Shown one piece after another: positions 45,618 to 55,159 of a stretch of DNA of 64,000 nt (its first letter is position 1; the number at the start of each line of letters is the position of its first letter). The translations under genes were made by a program, and so were the position numbers. The stretch is from Halothece sp. PCC 7418 (lineage in GTDB: Bacteria; Cyanobacteriota; Cyanobacteriia; Cyanobacteriales; Rubidibacteraceae). The DNA is taken from positions 248,001 to 312,000 of the forward strand of contig NC_019779.1 of assembly GCF_000317635.1 (NCBI RefSeq), given 5' to 3'. The notes under the pieces were generated by a model. It searched no databases. It had not been told where the DNA came from and saw only the letters and a list, made by a program, of their open reading frames with translations.

Positions 45618-46357
45618 CATTTCTTGCTTGGCTTTTTTCCTAACGGTTCTTTGTTCGCAACACCAACGGGACGCGGGAAACGAGCATCCGTCGGTTCAGT
45701 TTTTTGCAAGTATAAACAGTGGCGTTCGCTATGGCTGATCGGGGTCGAAAATCCCTGTACATCCTCAATGACACCCCCTAATTCTGCTAAGGCTTCACTT
45801 AATTCTGCTTCTTCTTCCACGGTCCAGCGTCCCCGATACAAAATCGCCATTCCCCCCACTTTCAGAAAGGGAAAGGCATATTCGGCACAAACTGGGGCTG
45901 CTGCAACCGCCCGAACTAGGGCAATATCATAATTTTCTTGCTGTTTTCGTTGTTCAGCAAAGGCTTCTGCGCGGGCTGCAACTGCATTTACGCCTGAGAG
46001 TCCTAACTGAGAAATTAAGGTCTTGAGATAAGCAATTTTCTTTTGGGTGGAATCGAGAAGTGTGATCTGAGATTGAGGCAGCGCGATCGCGCAAGGTAAA
46101 CCAGGAAACCCCCCTCCTGTGCCAATATCAATAAAAGAAGCTGTGGTTAAATTCTCCAAGCCTAACGGAATCAGAGAACATAATGAATCCCACAAATGCT
46201 TTTCCCAGAAGGCTTCCGGTTCAGTGATGCGAGTTAAATTACATTGTTGATTTCCCGCTAAAATGCCTTGATAAAGTTGTTCAAACTGTTTTTGCTGTTG
46301 GGGAGAAGGCGACCAGTCTAAAGTGGTTTGCCAAAGATTATTTAAGTCTGGAAGCAT
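45617..46357 (-). CDS. rsmG: 16S rRNA (guanine527-N7)-methyltransferase RsmG (GidB)
   Basis: A 246-residue SAM-dependent methyltransferase that modifies G527 in the 530 loop of 16S rRNA. Motif I reads FIDIGTGGGFPGLPCAIALP (near 91-110), preceded by the substrate segment NLTRITEPEAFWEKHLWDSL; ALVRAVA and GGMAILYRG are later conserved motifs. Length and motif order are typical. The C-terminal 20 residues are basic. The gene is convergent with sqdB. Confidence 0.93.
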   Translation of the reverse strand: MLPDLNNLWQTTLDWSPSPQQQKQFEQLYQGILAGNQQCNLTRITEPEAFWEKHLWDSLCSLIPLGLENLTTASFIDIGTGGGFPGLPCAIALPQSQITLLDSTQKKIAYLKTLISQLGLSGVNAVAARAEAFAEQRKQQENYDIALVRAVAAAPVCAEYAFPFLKVGGMAILYRGRWTVEEEAELSEALAELGGVIEDVQGFSTPISHSERHCLYLQKTEPTDARFPRPVGVANKEPLGKKPSKK

Positions 46358-46401
46358 AGTGATTTTAAATCAGTAAACATTAAGTACCTTTTCCGACACA
46401 C

Positions 46402-46833
46402 TCATTGAGGAAACCAATCATCATCTAGGGCTTGAGAAAGAGTAATTCTAGCATCAGAGGGAAGAGAAAATAACTTGGAAACGGATTTAATCGCAGTGGG
46501 ATAAGCCTTTTCATACAAAGTGGGTAGCTGGGGACGAAGACTAGGGCTATCTTCAAGCAGATCTTGAATTTGAGCGCGAAAATTGACAATTTCAGAAGCC
46601 CAGTGATGACCCACTCTTCCTTTCTCTGATTCCCAATAGGCTAATTTTAATAAGTGTTCTAGCAAACGGGTTAGTAAACTCAGAAGGGCGCGTTTTTCGC
46701 TTTTTCCCATGCTTTCCAATTCTTCAATTAAATGAGTCCACTCGATCGCGCCAAAATTCTGTTCCTGAAGATGATGAACTGTGGTTTGCACCCAATGATA
46801 ATAATCCGTTTCATACAGGGATGATGATTTCAT
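46402..46833 (-). CDS. DUF29 family protein (copy 2)
   Basis: A 143-residue DUF29 protein of the same family as the one at 4194-4640: SLYETDYYHWVQTTVHHLQEQ, IEWTHLIEELESMGKSEKRALLSLLTRLLEHLLKLAYW, and WASEIVNFRAQIQDLLEDSPSLR. Function unknown. It starts six bases after the S9 peptidase stop on the same strand, so it may be cotranscribed with it. Confidence 0.85.
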   Translation of the reverse strand: MKSSSLYETDYYHWVQTTVHHLQEQNFGAIEWTHLIEELESMGKSEKRALLSLLTRLLEHLLKLAYWESEKGRVGHHWASEIVNFRAQIQDLLEDSPSLRPQLPTLYEKAYPTAIKSVSKLFSLPSDARITLSQALDDDWFPQ

Positions 46834-46839
46834 AGTGAA

Positions 46840-48771
46840 CTAAAGATTCATAATTTCTACAGGTTCAATCTCATCCGCAGGGGTAAACCCAAACACTTGC
46901 GAATAGAAATAAAACTCGCCATCCAAAGCCCGTTTAATATTTTCAGCGCGACGGAAGCCATGTTGTTCCCCTGCAAACGGGACATACGCCACGGGTAAGC
47001 CTTTCTGTTTAATTGCTTCCACCATTTTTTCGGCTTGATTCGGGGGAACGACTTTATCTTCTAAGCCTTGGAAAAAGATCACGGGACAAGACAGTTGTTC
47101 GGTATGATAGATGGGCGATCGCGCATCATAAATTGCTTTTTCTTTTGGATAATCTCCCACTAACCGATCTAAATACCGCGATTCAAACTTGTGGGTTTCT
47201 TGGGCTAACGCTTCTAAATCGCTGACACCATAATGACTCGCCCCCGCTTGGAAAGTATCACGGAACGTCAACGCAGCCAAAGTGGTATAACCCCCAGCAC
47301 TTCCCCCAGTAATGGCTAAGCGATTTCCATCCACTTTTCCCATCTCGGCTAAATATCGCGCTGCATTCGCACAGTCATCAACATCCACAATCCCCCAATT
47401 TTTCAGTAACCGTTTTCGATATTCTCGTCCATAACCAGTGCTTCCCCCATAGTTGACATCTACAAAACCAAATCCGCGACTGGTCCAATATTGAATTTTT
47501 AAGTTGAAGCGAGGGCTAGTGGCTGCGGTGGGACCGCCATGACTTTTGACGATTAACGGGGGTAACTCGCCTTCGGGTGCAGTATAATCTTTATTTTGCG
47601 GGGGATAGAACCACGCATAAGCGGTTTTGTCTCCTGTGGTGGGAAACGCGATCGGTTCGGGAACGGATAAATAACCTGTGTCAATCTCTAAACTCGTTGA
47701 CCGTTTCAAGATGCGACTTTCTCCACTCGATAAGTTCAGATTCACCACTGCTGTGGGTTCCGTTGCGGATCCGCCAATCAAAACGACCTCATCTCCTTGG
47801 ACATGAATCGAACCCAGATCCGTATAAGGAACATCGAGGGTTTCTAAGATTTTGGTTTGCGTATTTAATCTCGCCAGATACCACTGTCCATTTTGGGTAT
47901 AAGTGCAAATTATTTCGTCTGAGGAAATAAAATCATATAAAGACAGACCAAACACCCAATGCGGCGATCCAAACTCTGCTTCCATCTCATATAATGCTTC
48001 TACCGTTCCCTGAGCATTGAGACGGTATAAATTCCACCAATTATTCCGATCCGAGACAAAATACAATTGTCCATCAGGCGACCATAGAGGATGACAAACG
48101 GCTTCATCTTTCCCGCCAGCAATAACTTTAATATCACTGACACTTCCATCTGCATTAACCGTTCCCACACAAAGTTCGGTATCATCCCAAGGCATATTCG
48201 GATGATTCCACTGTACCCACGCTAACTGTTTTCCGTCTGGACTGAGGCGAGGGGAAACATAAAAATCGTAACCTGAAACCAGAGAATGAACTTTTCCTGT
48301 GTTTAAGTCAACGCTAGCGATATAGTTTTCAGGTTCAGCATCTACGGTGTCATGGTCTTCACAAATACAAATTAAACGATCGCGCTGTTTGTCCAGTAAA
48401 GGTTCAGCATAACAACGATTCGCCTCTGCGGTGAGAGGTTCGGGATCCACTTGTGGCGATTTACGATAGAGACGTTGATCCGAAAAATGGGAGAAATAAA
48501 CCGTCCCCGCAGCCACTAGAAACGCGCCTCCTCCGTATTCATGGACTCGCGTGCGAACGTTGTAAGGGTGTGGCGTGACCTCTTCTATTGTTCCTTGGGG
48601 AGTCCGTCTCACTAAAACATATCGTCCGCCTTCAGAGGGGCGTGCTTCGATCCAATAGATATCTTGATGATCGTAAACGACACCTCCTAAGCCAATACTT
48701 TCTGAAACAATTAAATCGGAACTAATGGGAGATTTCCAACTGCCATATCCGCTAACGGTTAAACTTGCCAT
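46840..48771 (-). CDS. S9-family prolyl oligopeptidase-like serine peptidase
   Basis: A 643-residue protein with an N-terminal beta-propeller (about 1-370, with WD/Asp-box-like repeats such as SPRLSPDGKQLAWVQW and HPLWSPDGQLYFVSDR) and a C-terminal alpha/beta hydrolase. The nucleophile is in ITGGSAGGYTT (GxSxGG, near 490), the acid in FQGLEDKVVPP and the His in GEQHGFR. No signal peptide is present. It is likely a cytoplasmic acylaminoacyl- or dipeptidyl-type peptidase acting on short peptides. Confidence 0.9.
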   Translation of the reverse strand: MASLTVSGYGSWKSPISSDLIVSESIGLGGVVYDHQDIYWIEARPSEGGRYVLVRRTPQGTIEEVTPHPYNVRTRVHEYGGGAFLVAAGTVYFSHFSDQRLYRKSPQVDPEPLTAEANRCYAEPLLDKQRDRLICICEDHDTVDAEPENYIASVDLNTGKVHSLVSGYDFYVSPRLSPDGKQLAWVQWNHPNMPWDDTELCVGTVNADGSVSDIKVIAGGKDEAVCHPLWSPDGQLYFVSDRNNWWNLYRLNAQGTVEALYEMEAEFGSPHWVFGLSLYDFISSDEIICTYTQNGQWYLARLNTQTKILETLDVPYTDLGSIHVQGDEVVLIGGSATEPTAVVNLNLSSGESRILKRSTSLEIDTGYLSVPEPIAFPTTGDKTAYAWFYPPQNKDYTAPEGELPPLIVKSHGGPTAATSPRFNLKIQYWTSRGFGFVDVNYGGSTGYGREYRKRLLKNWGIVDVDDCANAARYLAEMGKVDGNRLAITGGSAGGYTTLAALTFRDTFQAGASHYGVSDLEALAQETHKFESRYLDRLVGDYPKEKAIYDARSPIYHTEQLSCPVIFFQGLEDKVVPPNQAEKMVEAIKQKGLPVAYVPFAGEQHGFRRAENIKRALDGEFYFYSQVFGFTPADEIEPVEIMNL

Positions 48772-48961
48772 TTGATATCACGTCTGTTTATCGGCTCTTA
48801 CTCTATTCTGACATTATTTTTGTTATTTGTTGATTGTTTTTTGTTCTTCGTTAATAATGGAATTGGTTTGTTCATCATCTTCACTGACTGATTTTTTAGA
48901 TAAAATGTGATCAGTTTGTTATATTAGAAAACATCAATGGCAAGTTCAATCAGGAAATAAA

Positions 48962-50299
48962 ATGACGGTAAATTCCGTTTACGATGTATTAATTATTGGC
49001 GCGGGTCCTGTGGGTTTAGCAACCGCAGTGGGACTGTATCAACGGGGGATTCAGAATCTATTAATCATTGATCAAACTCGTGCTTTTCGTCAAGCTGGAC
49101 AAACCGTTGATTTATTACCGAATGGCTTAAAAGCGCTAAGAAGTTTAAGTAATGAGGCGTATGAAAAGTGTAAATTTGTTGCTTACGCTGCTACTTCTAA
49201 TTCCACTTGGAAACGTCGGAACTTACAAGGAGAAGTGAGTTCTTCTGTTTCTATCAATTTTGATGATTGGTTTCAAGCGTATGGGGAAGGAAGAATTTCT
49301 CTCCCGTGGTATGAGATTCAAACCCAATTACGCCAACTCTTACCCTCAGAAAAAATAAAAGTTAATACGCGCTGTGTCAATGTCAAAGAAGAAAATAATT
49401 TAGTCGCAATTGATTGTATTGTTAACCAGCCGAGTGAAAAGAATCCCTTTGCACATTGGAATGATTCCACTCAAACGATTCAAACCAGAGATGAATATGA
49501 ATCAGTTGAGGGAACGATAAAAGCAAAACTGGTGCTTGCTGCGGATGGAATTAATTCTACGGTTCGGAAACTTTTATATGAAAATACAGCGTTAGAAAAA
49601 TGGGCAAAACCGCAATATTCAGGGTATGGCGCGATTGGTTGTTTGAGTGTTGAAAATATTCCTGATGAAACAGTAGAAGGATTAGAAACTAATTATTTAC
49701 AGCGCGATCGCGTTGTTACGGTTACCCCAGAAGAAAACAACAGTAATTCCAGAATTATTTTACTTCGTAAAGATACAAATACATTTGGATATCTCCTGCA
49801 TTTTCCCGTCCAACTTGATGTGATGCTTAATTCTTCTCGGAATGAATTAATTAATCTAGCAGTAGAAACCTTAAAAGCTGCAGGTTATCCGCCAGCGTTT
49901 TCTCAACTGGTTCAACTCTCAAATCCTGAACAATTAATCACCCGCCCTTACTATATTCATCCTGCGAATATTCCCGTTAAAACTGATAAAATTTGGAGCC
50001 AAGGACGAGTGGCTTTAGTGGGAGATTCTGCTCATGGAATGCCTCCATTTAATGCCCAAGGAACGAACCAAGGATTTGAAGATGCTTTAGTGATTGTCAA
50101 ACAACTGATCCGTTTATTTAAAAATAAAAACTTAGATGATCAAGCAGCAATTGATCGCGCCTTTCAAGAGTATGAAAAAGAGCGTCGTCCCTTTATGGAA
50201 AAAATGCAAACTGCAACGATGAATAGTCACCGTTGGACACAAGCTGACTGGACAGAATATGGACAACAAGTTTATTCTCGTCACTTGAGTTTAGAGTGA
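48962..50299 (+). CDS. FAD-dependent aromatic-ring monooxygenase-like oxidoreductase
   Basis: A 445-residue flavoprotein of the p-hydroxybenzoate hydroxylase/UbiH superfamily. It has the dinucleotide-binding motif VLIIGAGPVGLATAVGLYQRG at the N-terminus, the middle DG motif LVLAADGINSTVRKLL, and the C-terminal GD motif RVALVGDSAHGMPPFNAQGTNQGFEDALV that contacts the FAD ribityl chain. NAD(P)H-dependent hydroxylation is the usual activity; the substrate is unknown. GGAA precedes the ATG. The stop is followed by a palindromic repeat and heptamer units. Confidence 0.87.
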   Translation: MTVNSVYDVLIIGAGPVGLATAVGLYQRGIQNLLIIDQTRAFRQAGQTVDLLPNGLKALRSLSNEAYEKCKFVAYAATSNSTWKRRNLQGEVSSSVSINFDDWFQAYGEGRISLPWYEIQTQLRQLLPSEKIKVNTRCVNVKEENNLVAIDCIVNQPSEKNPFAHWNDSTQTIQTRDEYESVEGTIKAKLVLAADGINSTVRKLLYENTALEKWAKPQYSGYGAIGCLSVENIPDETVEGLETNYLQRDRVVTVTPEENNSNSRIILLRKDTNTFGYLLHFPVQLDVMLNSSRNELINLAVETLKAAGYPPAFSQLVQLSNPEQLITRPYYIHPANIPVKTDKIWSQGRVALVGDSAHGMPPFNAQGTNQGFEDALVIVKQLIRLFKNKNLDDQAAIDRAFQEYEKERRPFMEKMQTATMNSHRWTQADWTEYGQQVYSRHLSLE

Positions 50300-50325
50300 G
50301 AGTATGAACGAAGAACAAACAACAA

Positions 50326-50354
50326 TGTAAAGACGTTCCATGGAACGTCTCTAA
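50326..50354. repeat. Dispersed palindromic element, copy 4 (perfect)
   Basis: It contains the perfect 20-base palindrome AGACGTTCCATGGAACGTCT at 50331-50350, preceded by TGTAA and followed by CTAAA. It is the most intact copy of the element also seen at 371-399, 26909-26937 and 30855-30898. It lies 27 bases after the FAD monooxygenase stop. Confidence 0.8.
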
Positions 50355-50383
50355 ATAACAAATAACAAATAACAAATGAGTCA

Positions 50384-50821
50384 ATGTTCTTAGCGCAAGA
50401 AAAAAGTCAGAAGTTAGCCGTCATTTTAGCCATGGTGAGTGCAGTTACCCCACTCTCAGGGCTGCATAAATTTTATTTAGGACAACTGTGGTGGGGGTTA
50501 GCTTATTTATTTCTATCCATTACCTTAACGCCACCAATAACGGAAATGGGGATTTTGTCTTATTTTGGAATTGCACAAGTTGCAAGTCTCCTAGAAGGAA
50601 TTTGGTATTTTATGCAGCCAGAAGAAAGTTTTCAGCAACGGTTTAATTCTCATCCTATATCTCACCTAGCAAACCCAAGTCAAGCTAAATTTAACCCGAA
50701 ATTAGTAGGAGAAACCGCCGAAGCCATTCAACGGTTGGATCAATTACGGGAAAACGGGTTACTCTCAGAGTATGAATTTGAACAACAGCGTCGTCAGTTG
50801 CTCGATCGAATTAAGAAATAA
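50384..50821 (+). CDS. TM2-domain protein with C-terminal SHOCT-like segment
   Basis: A 145-residue protein. Residues 10-80 form a TM2 domain: LAVILAMVSAVTPLSGLHKFYLGQLWWGLAYLFLSI, the GxHxFYLG motif being diagnostic. A linker follows, then AIQRLDQLRENGLLSEYEFEQQRRQLLDRI, a SHOCT-type short helical pair. Function unknown; it is a small inner-membrane protein. The stop is followed after one base by the next ATG, so the two genes are translationally coupled. Confidence 0.85.
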   Translation: MFLAQEKSQKLAVILAMVSAVTPLSGLHKFYLGQLWWGLAYLFLSITLTPPITEMGILSYFGIAQVASLLEGIWYFMQPEESFQQRFNSHPISHLANPSQAKFNPKLVGETAEAIQRLDQLRENGLLSEYEFEQQRRQLLDRIKK

Positions 50822-50822
50822 G

Positions 50823-51344
50823 ATGGTGTCTTTGAATCCTCGGTTATTGTGGTTGCGAAATAAAATTAAAAATGATCCCTACTATCGCTTTCAATCTTTA
50901 GAAGAAATCGCGATCGCGCAACAATTAAAGATTAAAATTGAAGTGAATTCCGCCACCGTTGATGATTGGTTGCGTCTGCCTGGGTTTTCTATTCGTCAAG
51001 CCCAAACCCTGACCCAATTAACCGCCAGTGGCATTCAATTCTACTCTGTGGAAGATATTGCAGCAGCGTTAAACCTCCCCGTACAACGCCTAAAACCTCT
51101 TGCGCCCATTCTCAGTTTTACCTTCAATGATCCAGAAAGTGCCTTAGCCCCAGCTTTAGTTAATATTAATACAGCAACGCCAGAAGAATTGGTTACACTT
51201 CCTTTCTTCGATCAAACCCTAGCGGAGACTGTTGTTGAGAATCGTCTCTGTTACGGCAATTATCGCCATTTAGCAGACCTTCATCAACGCCTTGGTTTAG
51301 ATGCTCAATTAACCGCTCAGTTGATGTATTATCTACGCTTTTGA
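50823..51344 (+). CDS. Helix-hairpin-helix (ComEA-like) protein
   Basis: A 173-residue protein with two HhH repeats: IKIEVNSATVDDWLRLPGFSIRQAQTLTQL near 40-69 and LVNINTATPEELVTLPFFDQTLAETVVENR near 115-144. This ComEA-type unit usually binds DNA. Unlike secreted ComEA there is no signal peptide or membrane helix, so it is probably cytoplasmic. I use the ATG at 50823, one base after the stop of the TM2 gene; a longer in-frame start overlaps that gene and is unlikely. Confidence 0.85.
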   Translation: MVSLNPRLLWLRNKIKNDPYYRFQSLEEIAIAQQLKIKIEVNSATVDDWLRLPGFSIRQAQTLTQLTASGIQFYSVEDIAAALNLPVQRLKPLAPILSFTFNDPESALAPALVNINTATPEELVTLPFFDQTLAETVVENRLCYGNYRHLADLHQRLGLDAQLTAQLMYYLRF

Positions 51345-51413
51345 GAAAGGTTTCAGATTTCTTACAATGGAAGAGGGTACTCTAGCCTCTTCAACCATCT
51401 GGCATAGCCATCA

Positions 51414-51845
51414 ATGATGTTAAGGTTTAAACCGTCTCAAGGAAAGGGTTTTGAAGAAATTGAACATACTGCGGATTGGGCATATCGCGTGAGGGGTAAG
51501 AATTTAGCAGAATTGTTCATTGAAGCAGCTTGGGGGCTTTATACGTTAGCAGGAATGGACTTAGCACTAGGCATTCGGATCACGCGAACCATTAAACTGA
51601 ACGCAATTGATCCCGAAAGTCTATTAGTGGCTTGGTTAAATGAGTTGCTGTATTTCCATGACAGTGAGGGGTTAGGCTTTGAGGAAATCAGCATTAAGCA
51701 TCTGGATAACACCCGTTTAGAAGCTCAACTCACGGGTGCGCCTGTTCAGCAATGGCAAAAGGAGATCAAAGCGGTCACCTATCATGATTTATCCATTCGT
51801 AACACTAAATCAGGGCTAGAAGTAACGATTGTCTTGGATGTATAA
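51414..51845 (+). CDS. Archease, RtcB-activating protein
   Basis: Archease (143 residues) speeds guanylylation and multiple turnover of the RNA ligase RtcB. Visible motifs are FEEIEHTADWAYRVRG at the N-terminus (metal-binding His/Asp), ESLLVAWLNELLYFHDSEGLGF in the middle, and AVTYHDLSI near the C-terminus with metal ligands. The rtcB gene lies 43 bases downstream, so partner and target are encoded together. Confidence 0.93.
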   Translation: MMLRFKPSQGKGFEEIEHTADWAYRVRGKNLAELFIEAAWGLYTLAGMDLALGIRITRTIKLNAIDPESLLVAWLNELLYFHDSEGLGFEEISIKHLDNTRLEAQLTGAPVQQWQKEIKAVTYHDLSIRNTKSGLEVTIVLDV

Positions 51846-51888
51846 CGTTTTAATACGCCCACCCAATTAAAGCACAGGAGGGCGAATC

Positions 51889-53340
51889 ATGATTAGAAAA
51901 CAAGATTTGCATCGTCTCGATCACTATCTGTGGGAAATTCCAACATCATTCCATCCCGAGATGAAGATACCAGTTTGGATTTTTGCCGATGAAGAATTAA
52001 TGGAAGCAGCCCTCGGTGATTTATCCATTACCCAAGCGGTTAATGTTGCTTGTTTACCGAGTTTAGTGGGGCATATCGCGGTCATGCCTGATGTTCACCA
52101 AGGATACGGAATGCCCATTGGTGGGGTGATGGCTTCCCAACTCCCAGACGGAATTATTTCGCCAGGAGCCGTGGGTTATGATATCAACTGCGGGGTCAGG
52201 GTTTTAGCGTCTCAAATTCACTACCAGAGTGCGATTCCCTATTTACATGATTTAGCAAAAACGTTATATCACAATTGTCCCAGTGGGGTTGGTCGAGGCG
52301 GTAGTTTACCCTTATCACCCAAAGAATTTAGTGAAGTTTGTCGAGAAGGGGCGCGTTGGGATCTCGCTCAAGGCTACGCAATTCCAGAAGATTTAGAGCG
52401 AACAGAAGAATTTGGCTGCTTAGAAGGGGCAGATCCGACACAAGCCAGTAAACGGGCAAAACAACGCGGAAAAGACCAGTTAGGAACTCTCGGTGCAGGG
52501 AATCATTTTCTGGAAGTGGATGTAGTTGAGGACGTTTTTGATCCCGAAGCAGCAGCAGTCATGGGTTTAGAAAAAGGCTGTCTGGCAGTACAAATTCACT
52601 GTGGTTCTCGCGGATTTGGACATCAAATTTGTACTGATTATGTGCAAGATTTTCAAAAGGCAGTCCTCAATTATGGAATTCAATTACCAGATCGAGAATT
52701 GGTTTGTGCGCCGTTGAATTCTCCAGAAGGGGAAGGCTATTTAACTGCCATGAAAGCAGCAGCTAATTTTGCTTTTGCCAACCGTCAAGCCCTGGCTTAT
52801 CATGCCCGCCGTAGTTTTGAAGCCGTCTTTGGTGCTCAAGCAGACTATCCGCCCCTGCGTCAAGTTTATGATATTGCCCATAACATGGCAAAAATTGAAA
52901 CTCATGTCATTGGTGGGGAAGAAATGACGGTTTGTGTCCATCGTAAAGGGGCAACGCGAGCGTTTGGTCCGGGATTTGTCGGATTACCCCCTGAATATCG
53001 CCCCTTTGGGCAACCGGTGCTTGTTCCGGGTTCTATGGGAACGGAAAGTTGGATTCTTTTAGGCACTCCAACCAATGAAAAACTTTCTTTTGGATCAAGC
53101 TGTCATGGGGCGGGGCGCGTCATGAGTCGTCGTCAGGCAAAACGCACGATTCGCGGGGATCGCTTGCGGGAACAACTCGAAAAAGACGGTATTGCCATCT
53201 GTGCCGGTTCCATGCCTGGACTGGCGGAAGAAGCCCCACAAGCCTATAAAAATGTGAATCGAGTGGTGGAAACGGTCAGTCAAGCGGGAATTGCTCGGAA
53301 AGTGGCTCGGTTACATCCCGTTGCTGTGATTAAAGGTTAG
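51889..53340 (+). CDS. rtcB: RNA-splicing ligase RtcB
   Basis: RtcB joins RNA 2',3'-cyclic-phosphate (or 3'-phosphate) and 5'-OH ends with GTP and Mn2+. The 483-residue protein has the metal and catalytic residues in [10 protein letters not shown] (Asp98 and Cys101), [19 protein letters not shown] and HRKGATRAF, where the His next to the C-terminal motif takes GMP. A strong SD (GGAGG) precedes the ATG by seven bases. It is in an archease-rtcB-phosphoribosyltransferase run with tight spacing. Confidence 0.96.
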   Translation: MIRKQDLHRLDHYLWEIPTSFHPEMKIPVWIFADEELMEAALGDLSITQAVNVACLPSLVGHIAVMPDVHQGYGMPIGGVMASQLPDGIISPGAVGYDINCGVRVLASQIHYQSAIPYLHDLAKTLYHNCPSGVGRGGSLPLSPKEFSEVCREGARWDLAQGYAIPEDLERTEEFGCLEGADPTQASKRAKQRGKDQLGTLGAGNHFLEVDVVEDVFDPEAAAVMGLEKGCLAVQIHCGSRGFGHQICTDYVQDFQKAVLNYGIQLPDRELVCAPLNSPEGEGYLTAMKAAANFAFANRQALAYHARRSFEAVFGAQADYPPLRQVYDIAHNMAKIETHVIGGEEMTVCVHRKGATRAFGPGFVGLPPEYRPFGQPVLVPGSMGTESWILLGTPTNEKLSFGSSCHGAGRVMSRRQAKRTIRGDRLREQLEKDGIAICAGSMPGLAEEAPQAYKNVNRVVETVSQAGIARKVARLHPVAVIKG

Positions 53341-53352
53341 GAGGTTAAACCA

Positions 53353-54006
53353 ATGAACAAACAATTTCGCGATCGCGCTGAAGCGGGTCAATTACTGGCG
53401 CAACAGCTTCAATCCAGTTATGGCAATCGCTCTGATGTCCTCGTGTTAGGCTTGCCTCGCGGTGGCATCCCCGTTGCCTATGAAATTGCTCAGGTGCTCA
53501 AAGCCCCCTTAGATGTCTGTTTGGTGCGGAAATTGGGGGTGCCAGGACATGAAGAGTTAGCCATGGGAGCCATTAGTGCTAAGCAAGGGATGGTACTGAA
53601 TCAAGAGATTGTGCAATCCTTAGACATTTCTCAGAAAACTATTGACCGCGTGGCAGCTTCAGAACGTGAGGAATTAGAACGGCGCGATCGCGCTTATCGG
53701 GGAGATCGTCCTGCACCTGCAATCCGTGATCACACCGTCATTCTGGTTGATGATGGCATTGCCACTGGCTCCACGGTGAAAGCAGCTTTATCAACCATTC
53801 AACAACAAAAGCCCAAACATCTCGTCATTGCTGTACCAGTTGCACCGCCTACTGTTTGCAAGGAACTGAAAGCGCAGGTGGATGAAGTAGTATGTCTTCT
53901 CACGCCAGAGTGGCTTTCGGCAATTGGTTTATGGTACGAAAACTTCTCTCAAACCAGTGATGAAGAAGTCCGTCAATTCCTAAAACAGGCAGTTCCACTA
54001 TTTTAA
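53353..54006 (+). CDS. Phosphoribosyltransferase-fold protein cotranscribed with rtcB
   Basis: A 217-residue type I phosphoribosyltransferase-fold protein: VLGLPRGGIPVAYEIAQVL (near 31-49) is the PPi-loop region and HTVILVDDGIATGSTVKAAL (near 127-146) the PRPP-binding motif. A flexible loop near 75-115 includes RVAASEREELERRDRAYRGDR. Base specificity is unknown. It starts 12 bases after rtcB and has its own GGAGG, so it is surely in the same operon; that links nucleotide salvage or a regulatory PRPP-binding role to RNA repair. Confidence 0.87.
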   Translation: MNKQFRDRAEAGQLLAQQLQSSYGNRSDVLVLGLPRGGIPVAYEIAQVLKAPLDVCLVRKLGVPGHEELAMGAISAKQGMVLNQEIVQSLDISQKTIDRVAASEREELERRDRAYRGDRPAPAIRDHTVILVDDGIATGSTVKAALSTIQQQKPKHLVIAVPVAPPTVCKELKAQVDEVVCLLTPEWLSAIGLWYENFSQTSDEEVRQFLKQAVPLF

Positions 54007-54019
54007 AGACTGCCCTAAA

Positions 54020-55159
54020 TTACCGAATCGGCATTGATTTTGCTTGGACGGCTTTTTGATAGAGGTTTTCTAGCTGTGTCAGATTGCAGTTGAGGGTATA
54101 ACGATCTAAGACGCGCGATCGCGCTTTTTCTCCTAAGACTTTCGTTAACTCAGGATGATCATTCAATACAGGAAGTAAGGTTTTCAGTTGCGTTGTTACC
54201 CGATTGGTACTTAAAACAACCCCCGCCCCTTCTTCTAACACTTCTCCATCCGCACCAGCATCCGTCGCCACACAAGCGATTCCGCACGCCATTCCTTCCA
54301 GTAAGGATAAGGATAACCCCTCGACAAGAGAAGGCAGAATAAACACATCCGCAGCCCTGAGAATATCAATCCGTTGCTGTTCATCAGCGACAAACCCCAG
54401 CCAAATCACACCATGACGCTTGTTGTAAAAAGGCTTCAGAGAACTCACGAGGGGGCCATCTCCCACAATAACTAACTTGGAGTCATTATCAAAGCGACAA
54501 TATTTCCAAGCCCGCAGCAACGATTCAACATTTTTTTCCGCCGAGACACGCCCTTGATAGACAAATAAGCGTTCCGCCCCAAAATGAGCCTTTAAATCGG
54601 ATTGTCCTGGAGAATATCGCGTTTCATCCACGCCATTGGGAATGACCGCTAATTTTTCTTCGGGAACCCCCAAACGCATTAATAAATCCCGTTGAATGCG
54701 AGAAAAGATAATCACGCCGTCATAATGGGCGAGAAAGGGCGCGTAGAGTTGATAGGTGAGGAATTGGGTGCTGGATTTGAGATTGCGGAGTTTGCTATCA
54801 AACGGCGGGTGAAACGTGGCGACAAGGGGAATATTGAGGTCTTTGCAGATTTCAGGAAGACGGAAATCCAGAGGAGAAAGCGTCAGAGACGCATGAACTA
54901 GATCGGGTTTCAGTTCTTGCAGCGATCGCCGCAACATATTGGTTGAGCCTAAGGTGGGAATGGTATAGACTTGAGATTTATAAATAAACGGTAAAAGCAC
55001 CTCCTGACAGTTGGGCCAGTTATCTGAGGGGTGTTCCTCTTGGGCAAAATGAAGAAAACTGACCTCATACCCGCGTTCTAGCAAGGCATGAGTGATGTTA
55101 CGACTGTAGGTGACATTCCCACAAAAAGGTGATTTTTTTCCCAACCAGGCGATGTGCAT
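54020..55159 (-). CDS. Glycosyltransferase family 4 protein
   Basis: A 379-residue GT-B glycosyltransferase of family 4. The acceptor half starts WLGKKSPFCGNVTYSRNITHALLERG, and the donor half has LFVYQGRVSAEKNVESLLRAW, LVIVGDGPL and the E-x7-E motif in FILPSLVEGLSLSLLEGMACGIACVATDAG. It uses a nucleotide-sugar donor; the product (exopolysaccharide, lipid or glycan) is unknown. The gene converges with the RtcB operon, 13 bases apart. Confidence 0.9.
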   Translation of the reverse strand: MHIAWLGKKSPFCGNVTYSRNITHALLERGYEVSFLHFAQEEHPSDNWPNCQEVLLPFIYKSQVYTIPTLGSTNMLRRSLQELKPDLVHASLTLSPLDFRLPEICKDLNIPLVATFHPPFDSKLRNLKSSTQFLTYQLYAPFLAHYDGVIIFSRIQRDLLMRLGVPEEKLAVIPNGVDETRYSPGQSDLKAHFGAERLFVYQGRVSAEKNVESLLRAWKYCRFDNDSKLVIVGDGPLVSSLKPFYNKRHGVIWLGFVADEQQRIDILRAADVFILPSLVEGLSLSLLEGMACGIACVATDAGADGEVLEEGAGVVLSTNRVTTQLKTLLPVLNDHPELTKVLGEKARSRVLDRYTLNCNLTQLENLYQKAVQAKSMPIR

